Shown in pieces: positions 35,366 through 45,392 of a DNA stretch of 64,000 bases. The notes beneath the pieces were generated by a model. The model saw only the letters and a program-made list of their open reading frames with translations, searched no databases and had not been told where the DNA came from. The DNA lies in NCBI RefSeq assembly GCF_009913435.1, contig NZ_CP047895.1, forward strand, positions 442,501-506,500. Direction: 5' to 3'. Each line of letters begins with the position of its first letter. The first letter of the stretch is position 1. A program made the position numbers and the translations under genes. The stretch comes from Sphingomonas changnyeongensis (GTDB lineage: Bacteria > Pseudomonadota > Alphaproteobacteria > Sphingomonadales > Sphingomonadaceae).

Positions 35366-36337
35366 GTCCGCCCCAGATGGTCTGCGACGCATCGGCGCGC
35401 AAGCCGATGCGCGCGCCCAGCCGCCGGCTGAGTTCGTCGGTCCAGCCCGGCTCGGCGCCGATCAGGTCGATCACCGGCGGCGCGGCGACGAGCGTGAGCG
35501 GCCCGGGCGGCGGACGGCCATGTTCGACGCGGCGCAGCAGGGCGAGCGACGCCGTCCGCACCGGATCGGCCTGCACCAGTTCGGGGAGCGACGGGCGCAG
35601 GCGGCGGCGGATGATCTGCAGAAAGCCGAACCCGTTGACCGCGGTGCGTTCAAACGGCGCGGGCAGTGCCGAATCAAGCGCCTGCGCAGCCGCCTGGCGC
35701 GCCGCCTTGTCGGGCAGGGTCGGCAGATCAAGGCCGATCGATCCGCCAATGTCGAAGCGGCGGATCGCCGCCCCCGCCGCCGCCGCCCCGCGCCGGGCGA
35801 GGTCGGCGGGCGGCAGATCGCCGTCAATGTCGATCAGCGTCATCGCCGGGGTGACCGAGATGCGCAGCAGGCCGCCGACAAAGGGCACCAGCCCGGTCGC
35901 CGCCTGTTCGACCAGTTCGGACCAGCCGGCCTGTTCGAGCCGATCGGGTTCATGCGCGCGCAGCAGATGCGCCGGGCCGATCGCCGCGCAGAGCGACGGG
36001 CCGGGGCGGGATCGGGCGCAGGATCGGCCGCACATGCAACCGCCAGCGGCAGCTTGGGATTGCCGCGCTCGGGGATCGCCTCGCGCACGATCTCGACGAC
36101 CAGGGCCGCCCCCTCGCTCAGCCCGGCGGGCACCGGCTGGAGCAGCGCCTCGCCGCCGTCAGCGGCACCGGTCAGCCGCACCAGCGCGCGGGTGCCGCGC
36201 CGTTCGATCAGCCGTGCAGGCGCGATGGTGCCCAGCCTCAGGCCCGGCCGCTCGATCCGCGCCTCGACGATCGCGTCGCCCTGGATCAGCGCGGCGCGCG
36301 CCTCGCCAATCCCCTGTTCAAAGACCCATTCACCCAT
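35346..36337 (-). pseudogene. RNase G/E-like ribonuclease, frameshifted as read
   Basis: N-terminal part: [20 protein letters not shown], then an S1-like segment (LGTIAPARLIERRG). The frame shifts at the four-G run 36003-36006 (CCCC on the coding strand); one more base restores it into FVGGLLRISVTPAMTLIDIDGD, RFDIGGSIGLDLPTL and NGFGFLQIIRRRLRPSLPEL, which match the RNase G/E catalytic region including the DIDG metal Asp motif. Repaired length 330 residues, the short alphaproteobacterial RNase G/E-like form. Located between maf and yacG, its usual place. Confidence 0.8.
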
Positions 36338-36926
36338 CCAGCCGCCCGGCCGCGACCAGCAGCGCGCGGGTTTCAAACAGCGGCAGGCCGACGACGCCCG
36401 AATGGCTGCCGGCCAGATGGCGGACAAAGGCTTCGGCGGCGCCCTGCACCGCATAGCCGCCGGCCTTGCCCCGCCACTCGCCGCCGGCGAGATAGGCGGC
36501 GATCTCGCTGCCGGTCAGCCGCTTGAAACTGAGGATGCTGGTCGACAGCCGGTGCCGGGCGGTGCCGGCCCCGTCGATCAGCGTCACCGCGCTCAGCACG
36601 CGGTGGCGGCGGCCGGACAGCAGTTCGAGACAGTGGCGCGCCTCGGCCTCGGTCTCGGCCTTGGGCAGGATGCGCCGGCCGACCGCCACCACCGTATCGG
36701 CCCCGAGCACGAGCGCGCCTGGATGACGGGCGGCGACCAGCGCCGCCTTGGCCGCCGCAAGGCGCGCGGCATAGCGCGCCGGCAGCTCGCCAGCGAGCGG
36801 CGTTTCGTCGAGATCGGCGGGATCGACCGCATCGGGAACGACCCCGATGCGCGCCAGCAGGTCGAGACGGCGCGGGCTGGCCGAAGCGAGGATCAGCGGC
36901 GCGCGCGCAGCGGGCGCGGCGCTCAC
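36330..36926 (-). CDS. maf: Maf family nucleoside triphosphate pyrophosphatase
   Basis: 198 residues. Maf signatures: [18 protein letters not shown] at the start, [18 protein letters not shown] in the middle and [24 protein letters not shown] near the end. Hydrolyses non-canonical or modified NTPs (dTTP/UTP/m7GTP types depending on subfamily), limiting misincorporation and septum formation. Overlaps infA by 4 nt upstream and the RNase gene by 8 nt downstream, so it is one transcription unit. Confidence 0.95.
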   Translation of the reverse strand: MSAAPAARAPLILASASPRRLDLLARIGVVPDAVDPADLDETPLAGELPARYAARLAAAKAALVAARHPGALVLGADTVVAVGRRILPKAETEAEARHCLELLSGRRHRVLSAVTLIDGAGTARHRLSTSILSFKRLTGSEIAAYLAGGEWRGKAGGYAVQGAAEAFVRHLAGSHSGVVGLPLFETRALLVAAGRLDG

Positions 36927-37141
36927 TTGAACCGGTAGGTGATCCGGCCCTTGGTCAGATCATAAGGCGTCAGTTCGACGAGCACCTCGTCGCCGACCAG
37001 CACGCGGATGCGGTTCTTGCGCATCTTGCCGGCGGTATGGCCGAGGATCTCATGATCATTTTCCAGGCGCACGCGGAACATCGCATTGGGCAGCAGTTCG
37101 ACAACCTGCCCGCGCATCTCGAGAAGTTCTTCCTTAGCCAA
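36923..37141 (-). CDS. infA: Translation initiation factor IF-1
   Basis: 72 residues, [20 protein letters not shown] then [39 protein letters not shown], an essentially canonical OB-fold IF-1 that fills the ribosomal A site with IF-2 and IF-3. The start is read as TTG at 37139-37141, directly before Ala-Lys-Glu-Glu, with AGGA 10 nt upstream. No ATG or GTG fits the family start; longer in-frame starts upstream are not homologous. Confidence 0.95.
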   Translation of the reverse strand: MAKEELLEMRGQVVELLPNAMFRVRLENDHEILGHTAGKMRKNRIRVLVGDEVLVELTPYDLTKGRITYRFK

Positions 37142-37327
37142 TGAGCAGCTTTCCTGGGTTTTGAGGGTGTTTGAAAATCGCGCCGCCATAGCGGAGCGGG
37201 GCCGAAAAGGCAAAGGCCGCCGGGGGGAAGGCATCCGTTCCCCGATCCGTCCGTCCCCAAGCCGGTTGACGCCGCGCCCGGCGCGGGGATGATGCGCGGC
37301 GACACAAGCCGGGAAAGGAAGGGGTGG

Positions 37328-38310
37328 ATGCGCAGCTTTGCTGCAGGCGCGCTGGCGCTGATCATGGCGGGCGGTGCGGCCCTGCCGGGTGCGGCGACGG
37401 CGCAGGGTTTTGCCGTGCCGCCCGTGCAGATGGCCGAGCCCGGCGATGCCGGCCGGCGAATCGAAGCCGACGGGCTGATCGGCAACTGGTTTCCGCCCGC
37501 CGGGCCGGCAGTCGCAACGCCCGCCGCGCGCCGGCCGGCGATCCTGCTGCTCGGCGGGTCGGAAGGCGCGCTTTCGGCATCGGGCGTGCGCATGGCGCGG
37601 GCGCTAAGTGCGCTCGGTTACGGCGTGCTGCAGCTGTCCTATTTCCGCGCGCCCGGCCAGTCGGCCTCGCTGGAGCTGGTGCCGCTTGAGATGTTCGACC
37701 GCGCGCTTGGCTGGATCGGTCAGCAGCCCGGCATCGACCGCCGCCGCCTGGGCGTGATCGGTATCTCCAAGGGCGGCGAAGCGGCGCTGCTCATCGCCAG
37801 CCGCAACACAAGGCTGCGCGCGGTCATCGCGGCGGTGCCGTCCCATGTCGCCTGGCCGGGCGTGGTCTGGGACGGCGCATGGGGCACACCGCCCAAGCCA
37901 TCCTGGTCGGTAGGCGGACAGCCGGTGCCGGTCGTGCCCTATGGCGCGTTTGACGGGGCGGGCGGCATCCGGTCGGTCTATGAAAATGGGCTGAAAGCGC
38001 TGGCTGACCATCCGGGGCGGTCATCCCGCTGGAGCGCGCGCGCGCCCGCATCCTGCTGGTGTGCGGCGAGGCCGACAGCCTGTGGCCCGGCTGCCCGATG
38101 GCGCGGGAAGCGGCGGCGCGGGCGGGCAAGCGGGCCGAAGTCCGCGCCTATGCCGATGCCGGGCATCTGGCGTTCGGCCTGCCGATCGATCCCAAATCGC
38201 CAGGCTTTGGCCAGCTTGCCAGCCTTGGCGGCACCGCCGAGGGCAATCATGCCGCCCGCACCGACAGCTGGGCGCGCGCGCAGGCATTTCTGGCCGAGGC
38301 GTTCAAATGA
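37328..38310 (+). pseudogene. Exported BAAT/acyl-CoA thioester hydrolase-like alpha/beta hydrolase, frameshifted as read
   Basis: A signal peptide (residues 1-26, ending GAATAQ) is followed by an alpha/beta hydrolase of BAAT_C type: [15 protein letters not shown], nucleophile loop GISKGGEAALLIAS, then, after a shift at the four-G run 38014-38017, LLVCGEADSLWPGCPMA (Asp) and DAGHLAFGLP (His). With one G added the gene is 327 residues. Nucleophile Ser in GxSxG, Asp and His are all present. It may hydrolyse acyl esters or thioesters in the periplasm. AAGGAAGGGG precedes the ATG. Confidence 0.75.
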
Positions 38311-39164
38311 GCACCGCACCGGCCATCGGCGCAGCGCAGGGCGCGGACGGGACCAGCCAGCCGACCGGATTCGGCGCGCTGATCGCGGCGCTGACCCCGC
38401 TTGACCGGGCCGACGGCAGCACAGCCGGACTGACGACCGAATTGCCCGAAAACTGGACGCAGGGGCGCACCGCTTATGGCGGGCTGTCGGCCGCCTTGTG
38501 CGTGGAAGCCGCGCGGCGCATGGCCGCGGATCTGCCGCCGCTGCGCTCCGGCCAGTTCGCCTTTGCAGGGCCAGCCGCCGGGCGGCTGGACATCCGGCCG
38601 GAGCTGGTGCGGCGCGGCCGCTCGGCCGCCACCATGGCCGTGGCGCTCGACGGCGATCAGGGACCGGCGGTGCGCGCGCTGCTGACCTATGGCGCCGCGC
38701 GCGACAGCCGGGTCGGTCATGACAGCCTGGCCGCACCGGACGTGGCCGGGCCGGATGACTGCCCGGCCTTTTTCCCCTCAGGCGGCGGCCCGCGCTTTGC
38801 CGCGAACATGGAGATGCGCCTTGCCGCCGGCAACCGGCCGCTGGCGGGCGGCGATCCCGCCTTCTGGCTGTGGGTGCGCCACCGCGCGCCGGACGGGGCC
38901 GATCCGCTGACCGCCCTTGTCGCGCTCGCCGATTCGCCGCCGCCCGCCGCCATGGTCGGCTTTCCCGCCCCCGCGCCGATCAGCACCATGACCTGGACGC
39001 TCGATCTGCTCGGCGATCCGGGCGATGATCCGGGGGTGTGGCGGCTGCTGCATTCGGTGAGCGAACAGGCAGGCCATGGCTATTCGGCGCAGGCGATGAC
39101 GCTGTGGGACGCGGACCGCCGCCCGCTTGCCGTTGCCCGGCAGATGGTCGCGCTGTTCACCTGA
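38307..39164 (+). CDS. Thioesterase superfamily protein (double hotdog, TesB-like)
   Basis: 285 residues. It shows two hotdog halves: TELPENWTQGRTAYGGLSAALCVEAARRM in the first and ISTMTWTLDLLGDP to HGYSAQAMTLWDADRRPLAVARQMVALF in the second; the last stretch is the common end of acyl-CoA thioesterase II-like proteins. Overlaps the previous hydrolase gene by 4 nt (ATGA), so the two act in the same pathway, probably acyl-CoA turnover. Exact substrate unknown. Confidence 0.82.
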   Translation: MSTAPAIGAAQGADGTSQPTGFGALIAALTPLDRADGSTAGLTTELPENWTQGRTAYGGLSAALCVEAARRMAADLPPLRSGQFAFAGPAAGRLDIRPELVRRGRSAATMAVALDGDQGPAVRALLTYGAARDSRVGHDSLAAPDVAGPDDCPAFFPSGGGPRFAANMEMRLAAGNRPLAGGDPAFWLWVRHRAPDGADPLTALVALADSPPPAAMVGFPAPAPISTMTWTLDLLGDPGDDPGVWRLLHSVSEQAGHGYSAQAMTLWDADRRPLAVARQMVALFT

Positions 39165-39176
39165 ACGGGGTGATGA

Positions 39177-39312
39177 TTGTTGCGCGCCTCACGGCGCGGT
39201 CGCGGCACCGGCCCGCTCCCCCACCCGGCCTCCCAACGGCAGTATCATGTGGGAGGCCGGGTGGCGGAGCGGGCCGGTGCCGCGACAGCAAAGACTCCCG
39301 GTGCCGGTCTTC
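39177..39312. repeat. Dispersed palindromic element, copy D
   Basis: Arms 39203-39234 and 39251-39282, 32 nt each, with a single mismatch (GTGGCGGAG in the right arm), around a 16-nt loop. One left satellite (CGCGCC TCAC GGCGCG hairpin) and one right satellite (CGGTGCCGGTCTTCGC). Lies between the convergent thioesterase and S1/P1 nuclease genes. Confidence 0.85.
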
Positions 39313-39330
39313 GCTAAACAGCGAACACCG

Positions 39331-40152
39331 CTATCTGGCGAACAGCCGGTCGAGATAGGCGGCGATGCGGATGCCGGCCTGTTGCAGACGCCGGTCGACG
39401 ACCGGCTGCTGGGCAAAGGCATAGGCAAAGGACAGATCGGGCCGGGCCGGATACAGGCCGTCGCGCAGCGCGGCGCTCTCGGCGATCCACACCGCCGGAT
39501 CGGCTGACCACCACGCGACCATATCGGCCGGGGCGATGCGGCGGTCGAGCCAGTCGGCATATTCGGAAAAACTCAGGCCGTTGCGCGCGATCAGGCCGCT
39601 GTCCCACAGCGCATGCAGGTTGGTCGGCTCGCCGAAAAAGCTGATCGCGACATCATTGCCGCCCTTGTCGCGGCCATTGCCGACATGAAAGGGCTGGTGA
39701 AGATCGCCGACGATATGGACGATGAAGCGCAGCGCCAGCTGCCGGTCGGCGCGGCTGGCGGCGGGGTTGCGCAGCGTCGCTGAAAAACGCGCCAGCGCGC
39801 TTGCCGCATCGCCTTCGGGCGGGGTGGTGTCGGGGCCGTGCGCCTTGCCGGGCGGCACCGTCACATAATGCCAGGGATTGGCGGTCTTCTGCCAGAACTC
39901 CGACGGGTCCGACCGCATCTCATCGGCCCAGGTCGCGGCTTCGGCCAGGCTTTCATCGCCCAGGATCAGCCGGATCTGCGCCCGCGCCAGCCCGCCCAGA
40001 TGACGTTCGGCGATCGCGCCGGTGACGCGGTGGCCGGTCTGCCCCCAGGCAAAAGCCGGCTGGGCGCAGGCAAGCGAGAGCGGCAGCGCGAACAGGGCCG
40101 CCAGCCGGCGGAACCGGCGGGCGAGAGCACGAGACGAAAACGGGTCGGTCAT
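39331..40152 (-). CDS. S1/P1 family nuclease
   Basis: 273 residues. A signal peptide ends AQPAFA, leaving a mature N-terminal Trp in WGQTGHRVTG, the hallmark of S1/P1 nucleases whose amino-terminal Trp ligates zinc. Further ligands appear in TWADEMRSD, NPWHYVTVPP, FIVHIVGDLHQPFHVG and GNDVAISFFGEPTNLHALWDSG. A secreted zinc nuclease or 3'-nucleotidase for single-stranded nucleic acid. Start 40152 is chosen because the longer in-frame start at 40218 would place 22 polar residues before the signal. Confidence 0.92.
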   Translation of the reverse strand: MTDPFSSRALARRFRRLAALFALPLSLACAQPAFAWGQTGHRVTGAIAERHLGGLARAQIRLILGDESLAEAATWADEMRSDPSEFWQKTANPWHYVTVPPGKAHGPDTTPPEGDAASALARFSATLRNPAASRADRQLALRFIVHIVGDLHQPFHVGNGRDKGGNDVAISFFGEPTNLHALWDSGLIARNGLSFSEYADWLDRRIAPADMVAWWSADPAVWIAESAALRDGLYPARPDLSFAYAFAQQPVVDRRLQQAGIRIAAYLDRLFAR

Positions 40153-40192
40153 CCGGCGCAGATGCCGCGCCGGTGTGACATTTTTGGGGCAT

Positions 40193-40239
40193 GAAAAACC
40201 CGCCCGGTCCGGCCGCACGGGGCGGCAGGACCGGGCGGG
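40193..40239 (-). terminator. Intrinsic terminator of hppA
   Basis: Perfect 12-bp stem CCCGCCCGGTCC (40199-40210) / GGACCGGGCGGG (40228-40239) with a 17-nt loop, followed on the minus strand by GGTTTTTC. It lies 33 nt after the hppA stop. Confidence 0.85.
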
Positions 40240-40271
40240 CGAAGGTTCAGCCCGTCAGGCTGCGCGCCGGA

Positions 40272-42419
40272 TCAATGGACCCCGCCCGCCAGCGCCGCCA
40301 GCAGCAGCAGCGCGACGATGTTGGTGATCTTGATCATCGGATTGACCGCCGGGCCGGCGGTGTCCTTGTAGGGATCGCCGACCGTGTCGCCGGTCACCGC
40401 GGCCTTGTGCGCCTCGGATCCCTTGCCGCCATGATGGCCGTCCTCGATATATTTCTTGGCATTGTCCCACGCGCCGCCGCCCGATGTCATCGAGATCGCG
40501 ACGAACAGGCCGGACACGATCACGCCCAGCAGCAGCGCACCCAGAGCGGCAAAGCCATTGGCCTGGCCCGCCACCTGAGTGATGATGAAATAGACGGCGA
40601 TCGGGGCGAGCACCGGCAACAGGCTGGGCACGATCATTTCCTTGATCGCCGCCTTGGTCACCAGATCGACGGTGCGCGCATAATCGGGCTTGGACGTGCC
40701 CGCCATGATCCCCTTGTTGTCGCGGAACTGGGCGCGGACCTCCTCGACCACCGCCCCGGCGGCGCGGCCGACAGCGGTCATCCCCATCGCCCCGAACAGA
40801 TAGGGCAGCAGCGCGCCGAGCAGCAGCCCGACGATGACATAGGGGTTGCTGAGCGAGAAATCGACGGTCAGCCCGGGAAAGAACGCGCTGAGATCGGTCG
40901 TGTAGGCGCCGAACAGCACCAGGGCCGCCAGCCCGGCCGAGCCGATCGCATAGCCCTTGGTGACCGCCTTGGTCGTGTTACCGACCGCGTCGAGCGCATC
41001 GGTGCGGTTGCGCACCTCGCCCTCCAGCCCCGCCATTTCGGCGATGCCGCCGGCATTGTCGGTCACCGGCCCATAGGCGTCGAGTGCCACGACCATGCCC
41101 GCGAGCGCCAGCATCGCGGTCGCGGCAAAGGCGATGCCGATGATGCCCGCGATCTGATAGGTGGCGACGACCGCGACGACGATGACCAGGGTCGGCAGCG
41201 CGGTCGATTCAAGGCTGATCGCCAGCCCCTGGATCACATTGGTGCCATGGCCGGTTTCCGACGCCTTGGCGATCGACTTGACCGGGCGATAGCCGGTGCC
41301 GGTGTAATACTCGGTGATCCACACGATCAGCCCGGTCACGGCCAGCCCGATCAGCATGCACCAGAACAGCTGCCAGCCGGTAAAGCTCGGCCCGGCGGCG
41401 TCGGCCCCGGCGATGAACGGCTCGTCACCGGCAAAGCCCGCGCCGCCGATCACCGTGTTCATATCGCCAAGCGTTAGCTGGGTCGCGCCATAGAGCAGCG
41501 GGATCGACAGCAGGGCGGTGCCCCAGAAGCCCTTGTAGAGCGCCCCCATGATCGACTGGCTGCCGCCCAGGCGGACCAGATAGGTGCCGATGATCGACGC
41601 GATGATGCACACGCCGCCGGCAACCAGCGGCAGCGCCATCAGCTTCATCAGATCGGGCGCCTCGGCCCGCACCAGCAGCGCGACCGACACCATCGTCACG
41701 CCCAGCGTCACGACATAGGTTTCAAACAGGTCGGCAGCCATGCCGGCACAGTCGCCGACATTGTCGCCGACATTGTCGGCGATCACCGCCGGGTTGCGGG
41801 GATCGTCCTCGGGAATGCCCGCCTCGACCTTGCCGACCAGATCGGCGCCGACATCGGCCGCTTTGGTGAAGATGCCGCCGCCCAGACGCGCGAAGATCGA
41901 GATCAGCGACGCGCCGAACGACAGCGCGACCAGCGCGTCGATGACCTGCCGGTCACCGGGGGCCAGCCCCTGAATGTCGGTCAGCCCATAGAAAAACCCG
42001 GCAATCGCCAGCAGCCCCAGCCCGGCGACCAGCATGCCGGTGACCGCGCCCGAACGAAAGGCGACGGTCAGCCCAGCCTGCAGACTGGTCCGCGCCGCTT
42101 CGGCCGTGCGGACATTGGCGCGCACCGAAATGTTCATGCCGATATAGCCGGCCACCCCCGACAGCAGCGCCCCGACGACGAAGCCGAGCGCCGAGATCCG
42201 CCCCAGAAACACCGCCACGAGCACCGCCACGACAATACCGACAATGGCAATGGTCCGGTATTGCCGCCCCAGATAGGCCTTTGCGCCTTCCTGGATCGCG
42301 CCCGCAATCTCCTGCATCCGGGCATTGCCCGCAGGCTGTGCCAGAATCTGGCGACTGGTGATCAAGCCATACAAGACTGCAAGGACGCCGCAGCCTATCG
42401 CGATCAAAATCACGTTCAT
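40272..42419 (-). CDS. hppA: Membrane-bound proton-pumping pyrophosphatase
   Basis: 715 residues, sixteen or so membrane helices. Pyrophosphate-binding motifs are present: [35 protein letters not shown] and, near the end, [16 protein letters not shown] and [14 protein letters not shown]. The Lys in GNTTKA is the residue that marks K+-independent H+-PPases (Ala in K+-dependent ones). Located in the inner membrane, it uses PPi to build proton force. Codirectional with thiL but separated by repeat copy E. Confidence 0.96.
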   Translation of the reverse strand: MNVILIAIGCGVLAVLYGLITSRQILAQPAGNARMQEIAGAIQEGAKAYLGRQYRTIAIVGIVVAVLVAVFLGRISALGFVVGALLSGVAGYIGMNISVRANVRTAEAARTSLQAGLTVAFRSGAVTGMLVAGLGLLAIAGFFYGLTDIQGLAPGDRQVIDALVALSFGASLISIFARLGGGIFTKAADVGADLVGKVEAGIPEDDPRNPAVIADNVGDNVGDCAGMAADLFETYVVTLGVTMVSVALLVRAEAPDLMKLMALPLVAGGVCIIASIIGTYLVRLGGSQSIMGALYKGFWGTALLSIPLLYGATQLTLGDMNTVIGGAGFAGDEPFIAGADAAGPSFTGWQLFWCMLIGLAVTGLIVWITEYYTGTGYRPVKSIAKASETGHGTNVIQGLAISLESTALPTLVIVVAVVATYQIAGIIGIAFAATAMLALAGMVVALDAYGPVTDNAGGIAEMAGLEGEVRNRTDALDAVGNTTKAVTKGYAIGSAGLAALVLFGAYTTDLSAFFPGLTVDFSLSNPYVIVGLLLGALLPYLFGAMGMTAVGRAAGAVVEEVRAQFRDNKGIMAGTSKPDYARTVDLVTKAAIKEMIVPSLLPVLAPIAVYFIITQVAGQANGFAALGALLLGVIVSGLFVAISMTSGGGAWDNAKKYIEDGHHGGKGSEAHKAAVTGDTVGDPYKDTAGPAVNPMIKITNIVALLLLAALAGGVH

Positions 42420-42528
42420 GCCATCCCTTCCCTGTTGGCGGCTCTTTGGCGGCCGCTTGTTCTGGACAAAGGTATGAGAGGCGAAACCGCAGGCGGCAAG
42501 CCGCGAATGGCGGGGGGTGGGGAGCGGG

Positions 42529-42770
42529 GTTGTTTATGGTGCGGCTGACGCCGCGGGGGCGGCACCGGAAGTTGTTTGTGGTGCGGCTCACGCCGCACGG
42601 GCGGCACCGGCCCGCTCCTTGTTGTTTGTTGCGCGCCTTACGGCGCGTGGGCGGCACCGGCCCGCTCCCCCACCCGGCCTCCCAACGGCAGATTACGCTA
42701 TGGGAGGCCGGGTGGGGGAGCGGGCCGGTGCCGTTCTTCTCAAACGAAAACACCCAGTGCCGTTCTTCCC
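42529..42770. repeat. Dispersed palindromic element, copy E (three left satellites)
   Basis: Main arms 42652-42683 and 42702-42733, 32 nt each and fully complementary around an 18-nt loop. Three tandem satellites precede, each with GTTGTTTR and a small hairpin and ending GGCGGCACCGG (start about 42529, 42571 and 42619); two of them also carry a truncated arm (CCCGCTCCTT). Right satellites CGGTGCCGTTCTTCTC and CAGTGCCGTTCTTCCC follow. It fills the 365-nt gap between hppA and thiL; no gene is present there. Confidence 0.85.
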
Positions 42771-42784
42771 AGCCAACAGCCCGT

Positions 42785-43657
42785 TCAGTGGCTCCAGCCG
42801 AGCCGGTCGGGCAGCGGCACGGCGCGGCCATGATCGCTGAGCGTCAGCCCCGCGCCCGCCGCGAACCGGCCGATCGCCGTCGCCGCGACCGGCGGGTCGA
42901 TGCCGTCGGGCAGCGCGAACAGCAGTTCATAATCATCGCCCGCCGTCACCGCGCCGAGCGGATCGCCGCACACCGGCACGAGGTCGAGCGCGATGGCCAC
43001 GCCCAGCCCGCTTGCAGCCGCCATGCGCGCGGCATCGATCAGCAGCCCGTCCGACACGTCCATCATCGCATGGACAATGGGCGCGAGCAGCCGCCCCTCG
43101 GCCAGCCGCGGCTGCGGCCGGCGATAGGCGGCAAGTTCCGGCCCGTCCCGGCCCGTGCGCGCAAGCTCCAGCCCGATCCCGGCGGCACCGATCCGCCCGG
43201 TCACCCACAGCCGGTCCCCCGGCTGCGCGCCGCTGCGCGACGGGGCGATGGGCGCGCGACCGATCGCCGTCAGCCCCAGGCTGCGCGGCCCTTGATGGCG
43301 GACCGTGTCGCCGCCCAGCAGCGCCACGCCGAACGCGGCCAGCGCCTCCCCCAGCCCGGCGACAAAGCCATGGTCCCACGCGCCGTCGCCGAGCGGATAG
43401 CCGATCAGGCAGCCGATCGGCGTCGCGCCCTTGGCGGCAAGATCCGACAGATTGACCGCCAGCAGCTTCCACGCGACATCGCCGGGCGGATCGCCGGGCA
43501 GGAAATGCACGCCCTCGACGATCATGTCATGGGTGAACACCAGATCGCCGAGCACGGCCGCATCATCGGCAAGGCCGCGCGCGGCGGGATCGGTCGCGAG
43601 GCCGCGCAGCGCGGCGATGAAGCCGGCTTCGTCCAGAACCGGCCCTGCCCCGCTCAG
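42785..43657 (-). CDS. thiL: Thiamine-monophosphate kinase
   Basis: 290 residues if started at a CTG overlapping the nusB stop (CTGA at 43657-43654). The N-terminal GLADDAAVLGDLVFTHDMIVEGVHF holds the metal-binding Asp pair of ThiL; later come LAVNLSDLAAKGATP, ALLGGDTVRH, MMDVSDGLLIDAARMA and VTAGDDYELLFALP. It phosphorylates thiamine monophosphate to the diphosphate. A GTG inside the metal motif would cut it off, and no ATG in frame is upstream, so the non-standard start is inferred. Family and body are certain. Confidence 0.85.
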   Translation of the reverse strand: MSGAGPVLDEAGFIAALRGLATDPAARGLADDAAVLGDLVFTHDMIVEGVHFLPGDPPGDVAWKLLAVNLSDLAAKGATPIGCLIGYPLGDGAWDHGFVAGLGEALAAFGVALLGGDTVRHQGPRSLGLTAIGRAPIAPSRSGAQPGDRLWVTGRIGAAGIGLELARTGRDGPELAAYRRPQPRLAEGRLLAPIVHAMMDVSDGLLIDAARMAAASGLGVAIALDLVPVCGDPLGAVTAGDDYELLFALPDGIDPPVAATAIGRFAAGAGLTLSDHGRAVPLPDRLGWSH

Positions 43658-44106
43658 CGGCGCACATCCTTGGCGACCGCATCGAGCAGGCCGTTCACGA
43701 ACGCGGTTTCCTTGCGGTCGTAAAAGGCATGGGCGACGTCGACATATTCGCTGATCACCGAGCCGACCGGCACATCGGCGCGCGCGATCAGCTCATAGGT
43801 GCCGGCGCGCAGGATCTGGCGCATGGGCCGGTCGAGCCGGTCGAGGTTCCAGCCCTGGGCCAACCGGGCGGCGATCAGCGTGTCGATTTCGGCCCGCCGC
43901 GCCGCGACGCCCTTGACGACATCGTCGAAAAAGCCGGTTTCGGCATCGGCATATTCGTCGCCCTCGATCGTCGCGCCCAGCCGGTGCTGGTGAAACTCGG
44001 CGATCAGCTGCGGCAGCGGGGTCTGCTCCATCTCCAGCTGGTAAAGCGCCTGCACGGCGGCAAGCCGGGCGGCGGAACGGGAACGGGCTCTTTCGTTCTT
44101 GGTCAT
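43654..44106 (-). CDS. nusB: Transcription antitermination factor NusB
   Basis: 150 residues, all helical. It begins [26 protein letters not shown] and has the C-terminal RMILRAGTYELIAR-like text (RQILRAGTYELIARADVPVGSVISEYVDVAHAF) typical of NusB. Binds boxA RNA with NusE to prevent early termination in rRNA operons. Overlaps hisD by 4 nt and thiL by 4 nt, so it is part of the hisG-hisD-nusB-thiL transcript. Confidence 0.96.
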   Translation of the reverse strand: MTKNERARSRSAARLAAVQALYQLEMEQTPLPQLIAEFHQHRLGATIEGDEYADAETGFFDDVVKGVAARRAEIDTLIAARLAQGWNLDRLDRPMRQILRAGTYELIARADVPVGSVISEYVDVAHAFYDRKETAFVNGLLDAVAKDVRR

Positions 44107-45392
44107 CTGTCCAGTCTCAACGCGACCGAGCGGCCATGGGCGGGCAGCCCCTCGGCATCGGCAAGCGCCACGGCCGCGGGGCCGAGCGCCGCCAGCGCGC
44201 CGGGGGAGCAGCCGAGAAAGCTCGTCCGCTTCATGAAATCGAGCACCGACAGGCCCGAGGCGAAACGCGCCCGGCGGCCGGTCGGCAGCACATGGTTGGG
44301 GCCGCCCAGATAATCGCCGATCGCCTCGGGCGTGTGGCGGCCAAGAAAGATCGAGCCGGCATGGCGCACGGCCGCGAACAGCGGCTCGGGATCCGCGACG
44401 GCAAGTTCGAGATGCTCGGCTGCCAGCCGGTCGATCAGCGGCACCGCCGCCATCAGATCGGGGACGACAATGATCGCACCGTTGCGGTCCCAGCTTTCGC
44501 GCGCGGTGGCGGCGGTGGCGAGCAGGGGGATCTGCGCGTCGACCGCAGCCGCCACCCGGTCGGCAAAGCCGGCATCGTCGGTGATCAGGATCGACTGGCT
44601 GGTCGGATCATGTTCGGCCTGGCTGAGCAGGTCGGCGGCGATCCAGTCAGGGTCGTTGCCGCTGTCGGCGACGACCAGGATTTCGGACGGACCGGCGACC
44701 ATGTCGATGCCGACGACGCCGTAAAGCTGGCGCTTGGCCTCGGCGACCCAGGCATTGCCGGGGCCGACGATGACATCGACGGGCGCGATCCGGCCGGTGC
44801 CATAGGCAAGGGCGGCCACGCCCTGCGCGCCGCCGACGCGCCAGATCTCCTCGATGCCGACCAGCGCGGCGGCGGCGAGCACCAGCGGGTTGACGACGCC
44901 GTCCGGCGTCGGGGTCACCATCGCCAGCCGGCCGACGCCGGCGACGCGCGCCGGCACCGCGTTCATCAGCAGCGAACTGGGATAGGCGGCGCGCCCGCCC
45001 GGCACGTAAAGCCCGGCGGCATCGACCGGCCGCCAGCGCGCGCCGATGCGCACGCCCATCGCATCGACCTCGTCCCGGTCGGCGGGGCGCTGTTTTTCAT
45101 GATAGGCGGTGATGCGGGCATGCGCGAGTTCGAGCGCGCGGCGCAGCTCGCGGTCCAGCCCGTCAAGCGCCGCCCGGCAATCGGCGGGATCGATCCGCCA
45201 GCCGCCGGCGTCCAGATCATGCCGGTCGAACCGGCCGGTCAGGTCGATGAGCGCGGCATCGCCCTCGTCGCGCACACGGGCAAGGATCGCCGCCACGTCG
45301 CGCGACACATCGTCGGCGCTTTCGCGGCGCGCGCCGACCAGCGCGTCGAAACGGGCGGCGAAAGCGGGGTCGGCAAGGGACAGGCGGATCAT
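44103..45392 (-). CDS. hisD: Histidinol dehydrogenase
   Basis: 429 residues. NAD-dependent, makes histidine from histidinol in two steps. Visible signatures: [23 protein letters not shown], the substrate region [17 protein letters not shown], and [19 protein letters not shown] with the conserved zinc/catalytic Glu and His; later [12 protein letters not shown] and [19 protein letters not shown]. Overlaps hisG by 4 nt. Confidence 0.97.
   Translation of the reverse strand: MIRLSLADPAFAARFDALVGARRESADDVSRDVAAILARVRDEGDAALIDLTGRFDRHDLDAGGWRIDPADCRAALDGLDRELRRALELAHARITAYHEKQRPADRDEVDAMGVRIGARWRPVDAAGLYVPGGRAAYPSSLLMNAVPARVAGVGRLAMVTPTPDGVVNPLVLAAAALVGIEEIWRVGGAQGVAALAYGTGRIAPVDVIVGPGNAWVAEAKRQLYGVVGIDMVAGPSEILVVADSGNDPDWIAADLLSQAEHDPTSQSILITDDAGFADRVAAAVDAQIPLLATAATARESWDRNGAIIVVPDLMAAVPLIDRLAAEHLELAVADPEPLFAAVRHAGSIFLGRHTPEAIGDYLGGPNHVLPTGRRARFASGLSVLDFMKRTSFLGCSPGALAALGPAAVALADAEGLPAHGRSVALRLDR

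Noticed and set aside
37142..37234. Upstream in-frame extension of infA
   Set aside because: IF-1 is conserved from Ala-Lys-Glu-Glu on; the added residues are not homologous and the TTG has a ribosome site.
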